From Phycisphaerales bacterium (GTDB lineage Bacteria; Planctomycetota; Phycisphaerae; Phycisphaerales; SM1A02): a DNA stretch of 41,408 bases. The DNA lies in NCBI GenBank assembly GCA_030749435.1, contig JASMKH010000019.1, positions 1 through 41,408 on the forward strand, read 5' to 3'. Under the pieces are notes generated by a model. It saw nothing but the letters and a program-made list of their open reading frames with translations. It searched no databases and had not been told where the DNA came from. Positions within the stretch are counted from its first letter, which is position 1; each line of letters starts with the position of its first letter. Made by a program: the position numbers and the translations under genes. Positions 14,488-22,634 of this stretch are shown here, one piece after another.

Positions 14488-16292
14488 CAGCGTTTCGCCT
14501 TCTTCGTCGTGCGAGCGGTTTTCTTCTTCGCCTTCTTGCGTCGACGCTTGAGCGTAGCGCCGCCAAAGAGATCCTCGTCACCCGATTCCTCGGCCGCCTT
14601 CGTCTGGAGGTCTTCCAGAATGATGACGTCGCTGTCCTTGGCCAGCCGTCCGCCGTCGTCGATGATCTTCCCTTCGTCGTCGAGCATCTGATCCGCCTCG
14701 GCGGTCTTCTTCGCCGCTTGCTTCTGCAGGGCCGCGTAGAGCTTCTTCGCGTCGACGCCCGTGATGGCATTGCAGGCTGTGGCGATCTCGCCGATGTATC
14801 GCTCGAAGATGCTGCGGCGTTCGGACTCCTTCTTCATCCGCTGGCGGCGGCGGAGGTAGATGCCAAGTTTTCGGCCACACTCCTGCAAGGCAAGCCGCAT
14901 CTCCTTGCGGATTTCGTCGTAGTCGGCGATCGCTTCCTTCGACTCGCTCGTGAACGGCACCCACACGCTCGCCATGTGAATCATGATGACGATCGGCCCT
15001 ACCGGCAGTGCTCCTCGAGGTTGCTGCAGGCTGTAGTTCTTCCAGCCAGTCTCGACGACCGCTTTGAACGAACTGCAGGCGCTCTGCTGATAGAGCAGTG
15101 GCACGCGATTGGCGAACCGAAGGATGCGGGCCGACTCTTCGACCTTGAGTTCGCCTCCGTACGCAATGGCCACTTCCATCTGAAACGGGTTGCCCCTGTA
15201 GACGGCGGGGGGGCGAGTCGCGGCGGCGAAGAACTCGGCCTTCACTTCCTTGAGCAATCCCGCGAGCAGCGCCTTGGACCCGATTGGGACCAGGCAGTCT
15301 GTCGGCGGCGAGGTGATGCGCGTGTCCTGAATCGATTTGTAGAGTTTCTCGGCTTCGGCGTGTCCGACGTTCTTGACCCAGGTTCGGGCGGTCATCCCGG
15401 CGCCCTCGGCGAGTTGCCTGGCCTTTTGCTGGCCGACTCGACAGAAGTCCTTCTGCAGGAATCCACCCAGTTGCCGCGCCTCGGTCCGCTCAAGCATCTG
15501 AATGAGCGTGCCAAGTTCGATTCCCTTCGGGTGCGGTTTGATCTCCTTGGCTTCCTCAGGCAACTGATCCATCGCTCGGGGAAACTCGATGGTCTCATTG
15601 GCGGGCGTGATGTAGGTGATGGCGGCGTGCGGATTGGCGATCGCCGTCTGCTCGAGATACTCATCGACGCTCTGACGGCCCTTCTGATACTTGCCTTCAA
15701 GCTCGATGGCGACGATCGTGCCGCGATTCTCGGGGAAGAACTTGTCGTCTTCGGGGTGCTCGGTGTCGCTGACGACCTCTGCCTTGTTCTTCGAGGTATC
15801 AATCTTCAGAACGACTTCGTGCGATGGCTTGCGAGGCCCGGTTTTGGAGATGATTTTGACTGGCTTGCCGGTTGTCATCAGGCCGTACATGCCGGCCGCT
15901 GATATGCCAATGCCCTGCTGCCCGCGGCTCATCTTCATTCGATGAAACTTCGAGCCGTAGAGCAACTTGCCAAAGATGTTCTCGATCTGTTTGCGGACGA
16001 TGCCGGGGCCGTTGTCCTGTACCGTGATCTTGAACCGCGTTTCATCGAGCTGCAGCAGTTGGATCTTCAGCGCCGGAAGGATGCCCGCCTCCTCACAGGC
16101 ATCGAGCGCATTGTCGACCGCCTCCTTGACCGTCGTGAGCATGGCCTTTCGAGGGTTATCAAAACCGAGGAGGTGGCGGTTCTTGGCGAAGAACTCGCTG
16201 ACCGAGATCTCTCGCTGGCTGGCCGCCATAGACTCGGCGGTTGCTTTTTTTCGGGACTTCTTCTTGGCTGCCACGGGCACCTGGGGCTCCAT
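14487..16292 (-). CDS. top6B: DNA topoisomerase VI subunit B (GHKL ATPase)
   Basis: 601 aa ATPase subunit. GHKL motifs are VKEAVDNALDAC (N box, about 55-66), VQDNGPGI (about 91-98) and the ATP lid GQQGIGISAAGMYGL (about 124-138). The H2TH region contains RQLAEGAGMTARTW. The transducer domain includes NPFQMEVAIAYGG, RFANRVPLLYQQ and WVPFTSESKEAIA, where the lysine is expected to contact ATP gamma-phosphate. The C-terminus adds an acidic stretch and a Lys/Arg-rich tail that is not part of the core. With subunit A it would relax supercoils and decatenate DNA in an ATP-dependent way. AAGGG abuts the ATG at 16292; ATG 16229, just before REISVSEFF, is an alternative. Confidence 0.95.
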   Translation of the reverse strand: MEPQVPVAAKKKSRKKATAESMAASQREISVSEFFAKNRHLLGFDNPRKAMLTTVKEAVDNALDACEEAGILPALKIQLLQLDETRFKITVQDNGPGIVRKQIENIFGKLLYGSKFHRMKMSRGQQGIGISAAGMYGLMTTGKPVKIISKTGPRKPSHEVVLKIDTSKNKAEVVSDTEHPEDDKFFPENRGTIVAIELEGKYQKGRQSVDEYLEQTAIANPHAAITYITPANETIEFPRAMDQLPEEAKEIKPHPKGIELGTLIQMLERTEARQLGGFLQKDFCRVGQQKARQLAEGAGMTARTWVKNVGHAEAEKLYKSIQDTRITSPPTDCLVPIGSKALLAGLLKEVKAEFFAAATRPPAVYRGNPFQMEVAIAYGGELKVEESARILRFANRVPLLYQQSACSSFKAVVETGWKNYSLQQPRGALPVGPIVIMIHMASVWVPFTSESKEAIADYDEIRKEMRLALQECGRKLGIYLRRRQRMKKESERRSIFERYIGEIATACNAITGVDAKKLYAALQKQAAKKTAEADQMLDDEGKIIDDGGRLAKDSDVIILEDLQTKAAEESGDEDLFGGATLKRRRKKAKKKTARTTKKAKR

Positions 16293-16366
16293 CCCTTGCG
16301 TGTCGAGGATCCATCCTCAATGGTTCGTACGGTAGCAGGCCCGCGGCGTGGCCGCCTGCAGTGCCT

Positions 16367-16771
16367 CTAGCGAGTCGAGGACACCGCGCGATCGAGTTGC
16401 TCCCATCGCTGTTCAAGCGAGCCGGTGTACCCGGCGCTGATCCGGACCAGACCTGCCGGGATTCCGGCCCGCGAAAGGGAGTCCTCGTCCATCTCGCTGG
16501 ACGTGGATGCGGCCGGACATGACAGCAGTGAGTCGGCAAACCCGAGGCTCACTGCAATCCAACCGAATTGCTCGCGGTTCTGAAGACACTCCAGCAGCGC
16601 GGTGGCGCGATCAGCGGAACCCATGTCGAGCGTGAGCAGGCCGCCGCATCCATAGCCGGGGTTGGCCATCGCGGCGAGTTGCGGGTGATCCGGGTGATGC
16701 TGAAGACCGGGGTACGAAACGGCCGCGCCCATGTCGTGCAAGCGGCGGGATCGTGCGTGCTGCTCATGGCG
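16367..16771 (-). pseudogene. C-terminal remnant of a Cys/Met-metabolism PLP enzyme (methionine gamma-lyase / cystathionine synthase family)
   Basis: The minus frame ending at TAG 16367 reads RHEQHARS...MGAAVSYPGLQHHPDHPQLA, then GCGGLLTLDMG, WIAVSLGFADSLLSCPA and AGIPAGLVRISAGYTGSLEQRWEQLDRA. This is the ordered C-terminal third of the trans-sulfuration family (YPGLxxHPxH, GGxLxFxL, xVSLGxxxSLxxxPA, GIxxGLxRxSxG). Upstream of about 16771 the similarity stops and the ndk promoter and gene begin on the other strand, so the N-terminal two-thirds, including the PLP lysine, are missing. The block between RHEQHA and YPGL also seems a few residues short. It cannot be an active enzyme. Confidence 0.72.
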
Positions 16772-16919
16772 GGGCTCCAAAGGGGGGGCGTGGTAGTTCC
16801 CCAAAGTGTCATGCCGCCCGCCAACGCGGTCTCCCGATGGGTCCGGGCATCGACCAGACCGGGCAACAAGGATGGGCGGCGTGGTACCATGCCGGGCTTC
16901 CCACAGGAGCAACCAACCC

Positions 16920-17390
16920 ATGGAAACCACCCTCATCATCCTCAAGCCCGACGCCGTGCAGCGGGGCCTCATGGGCCGCATCATCAGCCGCTTTGAGGAC
17001 AAGGGCATGCAGGTCGTCGGCGCCAGAATGATGCAGATCTCGGGCGACCTGGCGGCAAGGCACTACGAGTCCCATCAGGGCAAGCCATTCTACGAGGGCC
17101 TCGTCGCCTTCATGACCGGCTCGCCGGTCCTGGTGCTGGCACTTCGAGGCGTGGGTGCCATTGCGATCTGCCGCAAGATGATGGGCGCGACCTTCGGCAG
17201 CAATGCCGATCCCGGGACCATTCGAGGCGACTTCGGCGTCTCCAACAGTTTCAACCTCATTCACGGCTCCGACAGCCCCGAGGCCGCCGAGCGTGAACTC
17301 GGGCTGTTCTTCGCAGACGGCGAGGTCCTTGATTGGAGCCGCGCGAGTGAGGGCTGGATCTACGATATGAGCGGCGAGAAGCCGGAGTGA
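16920..17390 (+). CDS. ndk: Nucleoside diphosphate kinase
   Basis: 156 aa enzyme that transfers the gamma-phosphate of ATP to nucleoside diphosphates via a phosphohistidine. Residues seen are LIILKPDAVQRGLMG, then GMQVVGARMM, and H115 in NSFNLIHGSDSPEAAERE, the active-site histidine motif. The start at ATG 16920 is set by ACAGGAG (16903-16909), 10 nt upstream; earlier in-frame codons lack family similarity. TACCAT at 16885-16890 is a likely -10, giving a short leader of about 23 nt. Slightly longer than typical bacterial Ndk (about 140 aa) by a C-terminal extension ending GEKPE. Confidence 0.96.
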   Translation: METTLIILKPDAVQRGLMGRIISRFEDKGMQVVGARMMQISGDLAARHYESHQGKPFYEGLVAFMTGSPVLVLALRGVGAIAICRKMMGATFGSNADPGTIRGDFGVSNSFNLIHGSDSPEAAERELGLFFADGEVLDWSRASEGWIYDMSGEKPE

Positions 17391-17734
17391 CCCTTCTGCG
17401 GGGCGGCCCGACATTCCCAACCCGGACCATCGGTGCCGAATCTGCCGCCACGCTTGAAATCTCCTGCAAGCAACCTCCAATGACCCCGTTGGAGAGGCTG
17501 CATGCCAATGGTCGAGGCATATTCAGGTGCAGGGTCTTTCCGGCTGACCGGTTTCAACGAGGACTGCCGGAATCGGGGTACAACCGCTGAAATCTGGCAC
17601 CTGACAGGCGAGCAATCGTCTTTCTCAATAGAACGAACCCGGACGCCAGGACCGGCGTACGGGTGATTTGTGGGCTATCGCTGCGCCAGGCTCAGGCGAA
17701 TGGCGCATGTCTTAGGAGTCCTGAGGATCGCTTC
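17391..17734 (+). other. 344-bp gene-free stretch between ndk and a sigma factor gene
   Basis: No reading frame here resembles a protein. A small hairpin, CTCCAA (17475-17480) with TTGGAG (17489-17494), is present without a following T-run. GAGGA at 17723-17727 is the ribosome binding site of the next gene. I see no tRNA or riboswitch core. Candidate promoter elements for the sigma gene are unclear. Confidence 0.6.
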
Positions 17735-18757
17735 ATGGAAGAACGCATGACAAGTCGGAATGGTTCGGAGGATCTCGCCAGTGACCCCGCGGGTCACGCA
17801 GGGGTCTCCGAGCAGGCACTCCTGAATGAGATCCTCGGAACACCGATCGAGTACGTCGATTCCGAGGAGTTCCGAAGGGCCGGGGCCGAGCGGCGGATCT
17901 TCGACGAGGCCCCGACTGTGCGTCGGGCCGACGTGGCCTGGTACAGACCCCTCATGGACCCGATCGGGACGACGTCCAGACAGCCCAAGCGCCGTGACTC
18001 CATCGTGCTGACGGCGGCCGAGGAGCGGGTGATTTTCCTCCAGTACAACTATGCACGGTTTCGCGTTCGTCGAGTGCAGGACCGGGTGAAGTCGAGACGA
18101 CCAGGACCGCGGCAGCGGGAAACGCTGCTGCTCTGGTATCGCATCGCCCAGCATTTGAGGCACCGCATCGCAGAAGCCAACCTGGCGCTCGTGTTGGCCA
18201 TGTCCAAGCGGATTCGGTTGGGCGACATGGAGTTCTCGGATCTCATCAGCGAAGGCAATATGGCCCTCATGCGGAGCATTGACAAGTTCGATGTGGGCCG
18301 CGGCTTCAAGTTCTCAACCTATGCCTGCCGCGCCATTCTCAAGGGATTCTCCCGGCACGGCAGCAAGCACCTTCGATACCGCCAACGTTTCGGCGCTACC
18401 TATGATCCGGAGTTCGAGCGATCGAACTACCCCGAGGAGCGCCGCCGCGAAGAACTGCTCGACAGTGCCGACGAAGTCAAGCAGTTCGTGCTGCAGAACC
18501 AGGCCGACCTGACCGAGGTCGAGCGAGAAGTGATCCACCATCGCTTCCGTATCGGCCCCGGTGAGGCGGCCGGTCTGCGGCATGAGCGACCACGGACGCT
18601 GGCACAGGTCGGGAAGATGATCGGCCTGACCAAAGAGCGTGTGCGGCAGATTCAGAACAAGGCGTTGGGCAAACTCCGCCTGGCCGTCGAAGAGTCGTCG
18701 CTGCCGTCGGCCGAGCGTCCAGCCTTTCGCAAGGGCTGGCGCAAGTCGGTCGGCTGA
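17735..18757 (+). CDS. RNA polymerase sigma-70 family factor (non-primary)
   Basis: 340 aa. Region 1.2-like residues are LTAAEERVIFLQYNYARFRVRR. Region 2 is EANLALVLAMSKRIRLGDMEFSDLISEGNMALMRSIDKFDVGRGFKFSTYACRAILKGFSR, where the usual YATWWIRQAI of primary factors is replaced by YACRAILKGF. Region 4 has DLTEVEREVIHHRF, TLAQVGKMIGLTKERVRQIQNKALGKLR. Region 1.1 is absent, and region 3 is short. This points to an alternative or group-3/4-like sigma factor of the kind abundant in Planctomycetota. ATG 17735 is chosen because GAGGA (17723-17727) lies 7 nt upstream; ATG 17747 is the alternative. Confidence 0.9.
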   Translation: MEERMTSRNGSEDLASDPAGHAGVSEQALLNEILGTPIEYVDSEEFRRAGAERRIFDEAPTVRRADVAWYRPLMDPIGTTSRQPKRRDSIVLTAAEERVIFLQYNYARFRVRRVQDRVKSRRPGPRQRETLLLWYRIAQHLRHRIAEANLALVLAMSKRIRLGDMEFSDLISEGNMALMRSIDKFDVGRGFKFSTYACRAILKGFSRHGSKHLRYRQRFGATYDPEFERSNYPEERRREELLDSADEVKQFVLQNQADLTEVEREVIHHRFRIGPGEAAGLRHERPRTLAQVGKMIGLTKERVRQIQNKALGKLRLAVEESSLPSAERPAFRKGWRKSVG

Positions 18758-18805
18758 GGGGGCAATCGGGCCGAGAAGGGGGGGGTGAAGCACTGACCGC
18801 TCGGA

Positions 18806-18811
18806 TACCCT
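18806..18811 (+). promoter_or_regulatory. Candidate -10 (TACCCT) of leaderless Fe-S/TPR gene
   Basis: TACCCT, preceded by GGA, then 7 nt (GCGGTGC), then ATG 18819, with no Shine-Dalgarno in between. The same arrangement as seven other genes here. Confidence 0.45.
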
Positions 18812-18818
18812 GCGGTGC

Positions 18819-20756
18819 ATGGCTGCCCCCAACGAGCATTCCGTCGGTGTTGACCTGCGGGTCCTTCCGAAGGACGAGCCCCAACGGGTCGGGTGGGGTC
18901 GCCGCTGGAAACTGCGTCTCTGGATACTGATCGCGATCCAGGCAGCGATGCTGCTGCACATTCTCATCTGGTGGATCGGCGTGCCCTACGGGTGGGAGAC
19001 GCTCTCGCCCGTCGAACCCTCCGAGTCAATCGAGACAGTATCTGAGGGCGTCATCAACGCTGGCGCGATCTTCTTCGCTGTGGCGCTTCTGTCGACGGCG
19101 ATTCTGGGTCGCTGGTTCTGCGGATGGGGCTGCCACGTCGTGTTGCTGCAGGATTGGTGCCTCAGACTCATGCACCGCAGCGGGATTCGCCCGCGACTCT
19201 TCCGGTCCCGGCTGCTCATGCTCGCGCCCCTGCTGCTGGCCCTGTACATGTTTGTATGGCCGATCGTCTACCGCCTCGTGGTCGCCAGGTGGACCAGACC
19301 GGATTTGCACTGGCCGGGGTTCAGGGTGGAGTTGCTGACCCGAGATCTGTGGGCGTCCATGCCGGGGCTCGGCGTGGCCGCAGTGTTTCTGTTTCTCTGC
19401 GGATTCGTCACGGTCTATGTGCTCGGCGCCAAGGGTTTTTGCACTTACGCCTGTCCCTACGGCGGGTTCTTCGCGCCCCTTGACCGGCTGGCCTTTCGCC
19501 GCGTCCACGTCGACGACTCGTGTGAGGGGTGCGCGCGGTGTACTGCGGCGTGCACCTCCAACGTGCGCGTGCACGAGCAGGTGGCGGCCTACGGGCAGGT
19601 CATTGATACGGGATGTATGCGAACGACCGACTGCATCGAAGCCTGCCCGAATGATGCGCTGGCCATGAAGTGGGGGTCTCCGCCGCTTGGCATCCCAGTC
19701 CTGGAAGGCGCGAAGAAGCCAGTCCGACGCTGGGACCTGACATGGTCGGGCGAAGTCGTCCTGGCGGTCCTGATGTTCGCGTTCTTCCTGGCATGGCGGG
19801 GGGCCTATGGGCTGGTCCCCATGCTGCTCTCGCTGGGCGCCGCTTCGGTCATGACGTGGCTCTGCTGGAAGTCGTGGCGATTGCTGCGTGATCAGAACGC
19901 CTCGTTTCGCCGCAGCGTGCTGAAGCGGAAAGGCAAGCTGCATCGCAGCGGCGTGTGGTTCCTTGTCGTCACGGTGCTGCTGCTGCTGGCCACGCTGCAG
20001 GCGGCGGCGTCTCAAGTCATCGGCATGCGCGCCGACTGGATGGCGACGGGGCTCAGGCAGCGGATTGAGTTTCCATCCAGACCAGGCGTGACTCAATTGT
20101 CCGAGTCTGCGCAGGCCAGAGCGAGGGCGTCACTTGAGTGGTATCGACTTGCTGGATCGCTCTCTCGCGGAGGCATTGGGCTCGGGGATGACCCGAATCA
20201 CCTGCTTGCGGCGGCTCGAGTGCATGCGCAACTGGGAGAGTTGGAGGCGTCCAGAGAACTGCTCCGCTTGATTCGAGTCACGGCCAAGCCGAATCAGGAC
20301 GTCGCGATCGAGCAGTTTGTGCTTGAGGTCTCGCTTGAGAAGCCGCGCGAAGTCGCCGACTGGCTCGACGAGACGTTGATGAACCATTTGCAGTGGTCTC
20401 GGTTGCGGCAGATGGCCATGCAGTGGGCACTGGCGCTGGGCGACCTGGAGTCGGCCAGCCGGTTCGCGATGGGCACGGATGCCTGGAAGTACGCGGCGCT
20501 GGCGGCTCTGCAGGAAGGGAAAATGGAAGCGGCGCTCGTGCAACTCCGCCGGTATCTGGGTGCCGTTCCGGAGGATGCGTTGGCGTGGATCACGCTCGCT
20601 CGCGTGCAACTGCAACTGGGCAACATCGCAGCGGCCGACACCGCAGCCGAAGCAGCGGCGAAGGCGCGTTTGGGAATGCCCGAGGAAGCCCAGGCAGATC
20701 TGGCGGGTGAGTTTGAAGCGTTCCGGCGATCCCGCGCCGATCAGGTGGCGCCCTGA
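18819..20756 (+). CDS. NapH/CcoG-like polyferredoxin membrane protein fused to a TPR domain
   Basis: 645 aa. The N-terminal ~400 residues have about six hydrophobic segments. Between them are the CxxxC motifs typical of NapH/NosR/CcoG electron-transfer proteins: FCGWGCHVVLLQDW (C101, C105) and GFCTYACPYGGFF. Two ferredoxin-type 4Fe-4S sites follow: CEGCARCTAACTSNV and CMRTTDCIEACPNDAL. After a further membrane helix (VWFLVVTVLLLLATLQAA) come ~220 mainly alpha-helical residues with TPR-like pairs such as HLLAAARVHAQLGELEASRELLRLI and DALAWITLARVQLQLGNIAAADTAAEAA. It likely passes electrons at the cytoplasmic membrane, with the TPRs recruiting partners; the acceptor is unknown. Its end overlaps ptsN by 16 bases, convergently. 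Confidence 0.85.
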   Translation: MAAPNEHSVGVDLRVLPKDEPQRVGWGRRWKLRLWILIAIQAAMLLHILIWWIGVPYGWETLSPVEPSESIETVSEGVINAGAIFFAVALLSTAILGRWFCGWGCHVVLLQDWCLRLMHRSGIRPRLFRSRLLMLAPLLLALYMFVWPIVYRLVVARWTRPDLHWPGFRVELLTRDLWASMPGLGVAAVFLFLCGFVTVYVLGAKGFCTYACPYGGFFAPLDRLAFRRVHVDDSCEGCARCTAACTSNVRVHEQVAAYGQVIDTGCMRTTDCIEACPNDALAMKWGSPPLGIPVLEGAKKPVRRWDLTWSGEVVLAVLMFAFFLAWRGAYGLVPMLLSLGAASVMTWLCWKSWRLLRDQNASFRRSVLKRKGKLHRSGVWFLVVTVLLLLATLQAAASQVIGMRADWMATGLRQRIEFPSRPGVTQLSESAQARARASLEWYRLAGSLSRGGIGLGDDPNHLLAAARVHAQLGELEASRELLRLIRVTAKPNQDVAIEQFVLEVSLEKPREVADWLDETLMNHLQWSRLRQMAMQWALALGDLESASRFAMGTDAWKYAALAALQEGKMEAALVQLRRYLGAVPEDALAWITLARVQLQLGNIAAADTAAEAAAKARLGMPEEAQADLAGEFEAFRRSRADQVAP

Positions 20757-21193
20757 AGGATCTCGGCCAGGTCCTCTGCGGATTCCGCGGAGTAAGCCGC
20801 TTCCCGAGTGAGTCGGTCGCTCAGCAGCCGGCTGATCCCACCGAGCACCTGAATATGGGATGCGGTGTCCTCCAGCGGTGAGAGCACCAGCACGACCAGC
20901 CGAACCGGTTTCTGGTCGAAGGACTGAAAGTCGATCGGAGCAGCGGGTCGACCGATGGCAAGCACCAGTTGGTTGACGCATCGACACCGGCCGTGCGGGA
21001 CGGCGAGACCTTCGCCGATTCCCGTCGTTCGTTCCTGCTCTCGCGCCCACGTGGTTTCGATGGCACCCTCGACGTCGGAAACGACGCCCTGAGCTCCGAG
21101 CAACTCGACGAGTTCGCGAATGGCAGACCGCCGGTCTTCGGCGAGGAGCGGCACCCGAATGACATCCGGAGAGATGAGCGTTGCGATCTGCAT
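20741..21193 (-). CDS. ptsN: PTS system EIIA component, nitrogen-type (PtsN-like)
   Basis: 150 aa EIIA-Ntr/fructose-type domain. The phosphorylated histidine is H67 in GEGLAVPHGRC. Other landmarks are SAIRELVELL, TGIGEG, RLVVLVLSPLED and a C-terminal HIQVLGGISRLL. No transporter domains accompany it, so it is probably a regulatory phosphocarrier of the nitrogen PTS and not a sugar uptake subunit. GGAG lies 7 nt before ATG 21193. It is last in a metK-rsmB-ptsN run of the same direction, 85 bases after rsmB. Its end overlaps the oppositely directed Fe-S/TPR gene by 16 bases. Confidence 0.9.
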   Translation of the reverse strand: MQIATLISPDVIRVPLLAEDRRSAIRELVELLGAQGVVSDVEGAIETTWAREQERTTGIGEGLAVPHGRCRCVNQLVLAIGRPAAPIDFQSFDQKPVRLVVLVLSPLEDTASHIQVLGGISRLLSDRLTREAAYSAESAEDLAEILQGAT

Positions 21194-21278
21194 GGAGGGG
21201 CTCCGCGAGCCGTCTGTCCGGCAACTGCCCGGGCAGGCGAAGCGAGGAATGGTAGCGAGGAATCGGCAGGCCCGGGCG

Positions 21279-22634
21279 TCAACCGTCGGTGATTCTCGGC
21301 TTCCGAAGCAGCGCGTGGAATCCGCCGTCGCACCAACTGGCGGGAGGGGCCCACGGGCCGCCCTGGCCAGCCTCAGCGTGAGCCTTCGCGACCTCGAGCG
21401 CGTGCCACCGGGTGAGCCACTCCACCTGATGCTGATTCTCATCCGGGTCGACACTGCACGTCGCCCACAGGAGCGTCCCCCCCGGCCTGAGCAGGGCAAG
21501 GGTGTCCGCGGCGATCTGCCGTTGAGTGTCAACGAGCGACTGGCGGAATGTCCCATCCTGTCGGTGTCGGGCTTCGACGCGGCGAGCAAGTACCCCCGAG
21601 TTCGTGCACGGAACGTCCAGCACGAGCAGGTCAACGCCGCCAGCGAACTGCCCGAGGTCGCGGGCGTCGACCGCTTCGATGGAAGGGTGCTGGCATGCCA
21701 GTTCGTGGAGGTCTCGCATTCTGAGGGCCTGCGTGTCGGATGCAATCACTCTGGCGCCGGGGTGCATGGCCGCCAGTTGGCGGGTTTTGGTGCCCCGCCC
21801 GGCGCACGCATCGACAATCACTTCGGGAGCCAGCGTAGCCGTTGCAGCGCATGAAGCGGCTGCGGTCGGGTCCTGGACAATGGCCTCGGGAAACGCCTCA
21901 ACAATGGTCGCTGGTGAGGTTCCGGGCCTCACGATCTGAAAGCCGCGTCGATCATGGGGGATCAGCGACTCGTGATCGCCCGCGCCGTGAACGATGATTG
22001 GTGGCTGCGCAATGGTCCGCAGCGCGATCTGAAAGGCCTCTGCCTCGCCGTAGCACGTTCGCCAGCGAGCGAGCAGGGCGGGGCTGCAGCCGGTCTGCGC
22101 GGCGCGGCGTGATGGGACGTCCGTTCCGAAGACCGGTTCGTTGAGCCTCCATCCCGATCCATCGGACCGCACGAGGTGGTCAGGCGCATCGGGGTCCGCT
22201 CGCTCGATCCGCTCAAGTCGCAATCTCGCGATGCGGCGGAGCACCGCATTGACGACGCCTGAGGCCCTGCCAGCCTGAGTCGACCTGCACCACTGCACAG
22301 ACTCGCTCACGGCCGCGTGATCCGGAATGCGATCGAGAAGGAGCAACTGGGCCGCGCCGCTGAGCAGCGAGGCAAGCACTGCAGGGTGCTGGGCGTCCCA
22401 GGGTCTGCTGAGCATGGGCTCGATGATGGTTCGAAGCGTCAGCCACCGCGCGGTGACCTCGCGGTCGATGGCGGTTGCCAGCCCCGCATCGCGCGGGCTG
22501 AGCCCGGTGACATCGATGGGATTGGGGAAGAGGTCGGGAAAGCGACTCGCCTTGGTCTCGATGTGCGGCAACGCGACAGCGCGGGCAGGGCTGACGCCTC
22601 CGCCGCGGACTGAAGCCGACTGTGAGTCAGACAC
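21279..22634 (-). CDS. rsmB: 16S rRNA (cytosine-5) methyltransferase, RsmB/Sun family
   Basis: 451 aa. An N-terminal NusB-like helical domain ([16 protein letters not shown]...[13 protein letters not shown]) precedes the RsmB methyltransferase core. Motif I is [19 protein letters not shown]. Two cysteines serve m5C chemistry: [13 protein letters not shown] and, catalytic, [14 protein letters not shown]. It methylates a cytosine of 16S rRNA (C967 in Escherichia coli). I place the start at GTG 22634, whose GTGTCTGA overlaps the metK stop by 8 bases. This retains the SPARAVAL segment expected at the start of the NusB domain. A longer frame exists but is antisense-free only within metK. Confidence 0.92.
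   Translation of the reverse strand: MSDSQSASVRGGGVSPARAVALPHIETKASRFPDLFPNPIDVTGLSPRDAGLATAIDREVTARWLTLRTIIEPMLSRPWDAQHPAVLASLLSGAAQLLLLDRIPDHAAVSESVQWCRSTQAGRASGVVNAVLRRIARLRLERIERADPDAPDHLVRSDGSGWRLNEPVFGTDVPSRRAAQTGCSPALLARWRTCYGEAEAFQIALRTIAQPPIIVHGAGDHESLIPHDRRGFQIVRPGTSPATIVEAFPEAIVQDPTAAASCAATATLAPEVIVDACAGRGTKTRQLAAMHPGARVIASDTQALRMRDLHELACQHPSIEAVDARDLGQFAGGVDLLVLDVPCTNSGVLARRVEARHRQDGTFRQSLVDTQRQIAADTLALLRPGGTLLWATCSVDPDENQHQVEWLTRWHALEVAKAHAEAGQGGPWAPPASWCDGGFHALLRKPRITDG

Noticed and set aside
14433-15902. 489-codon open frame opposite topoisomerase VI
   Set aside because: It lies across both topoisomerase genes, whose motifs are unmistakable. The antisense translation is low-complexity and rich in Leu/Arg/Asp with no family similarity.
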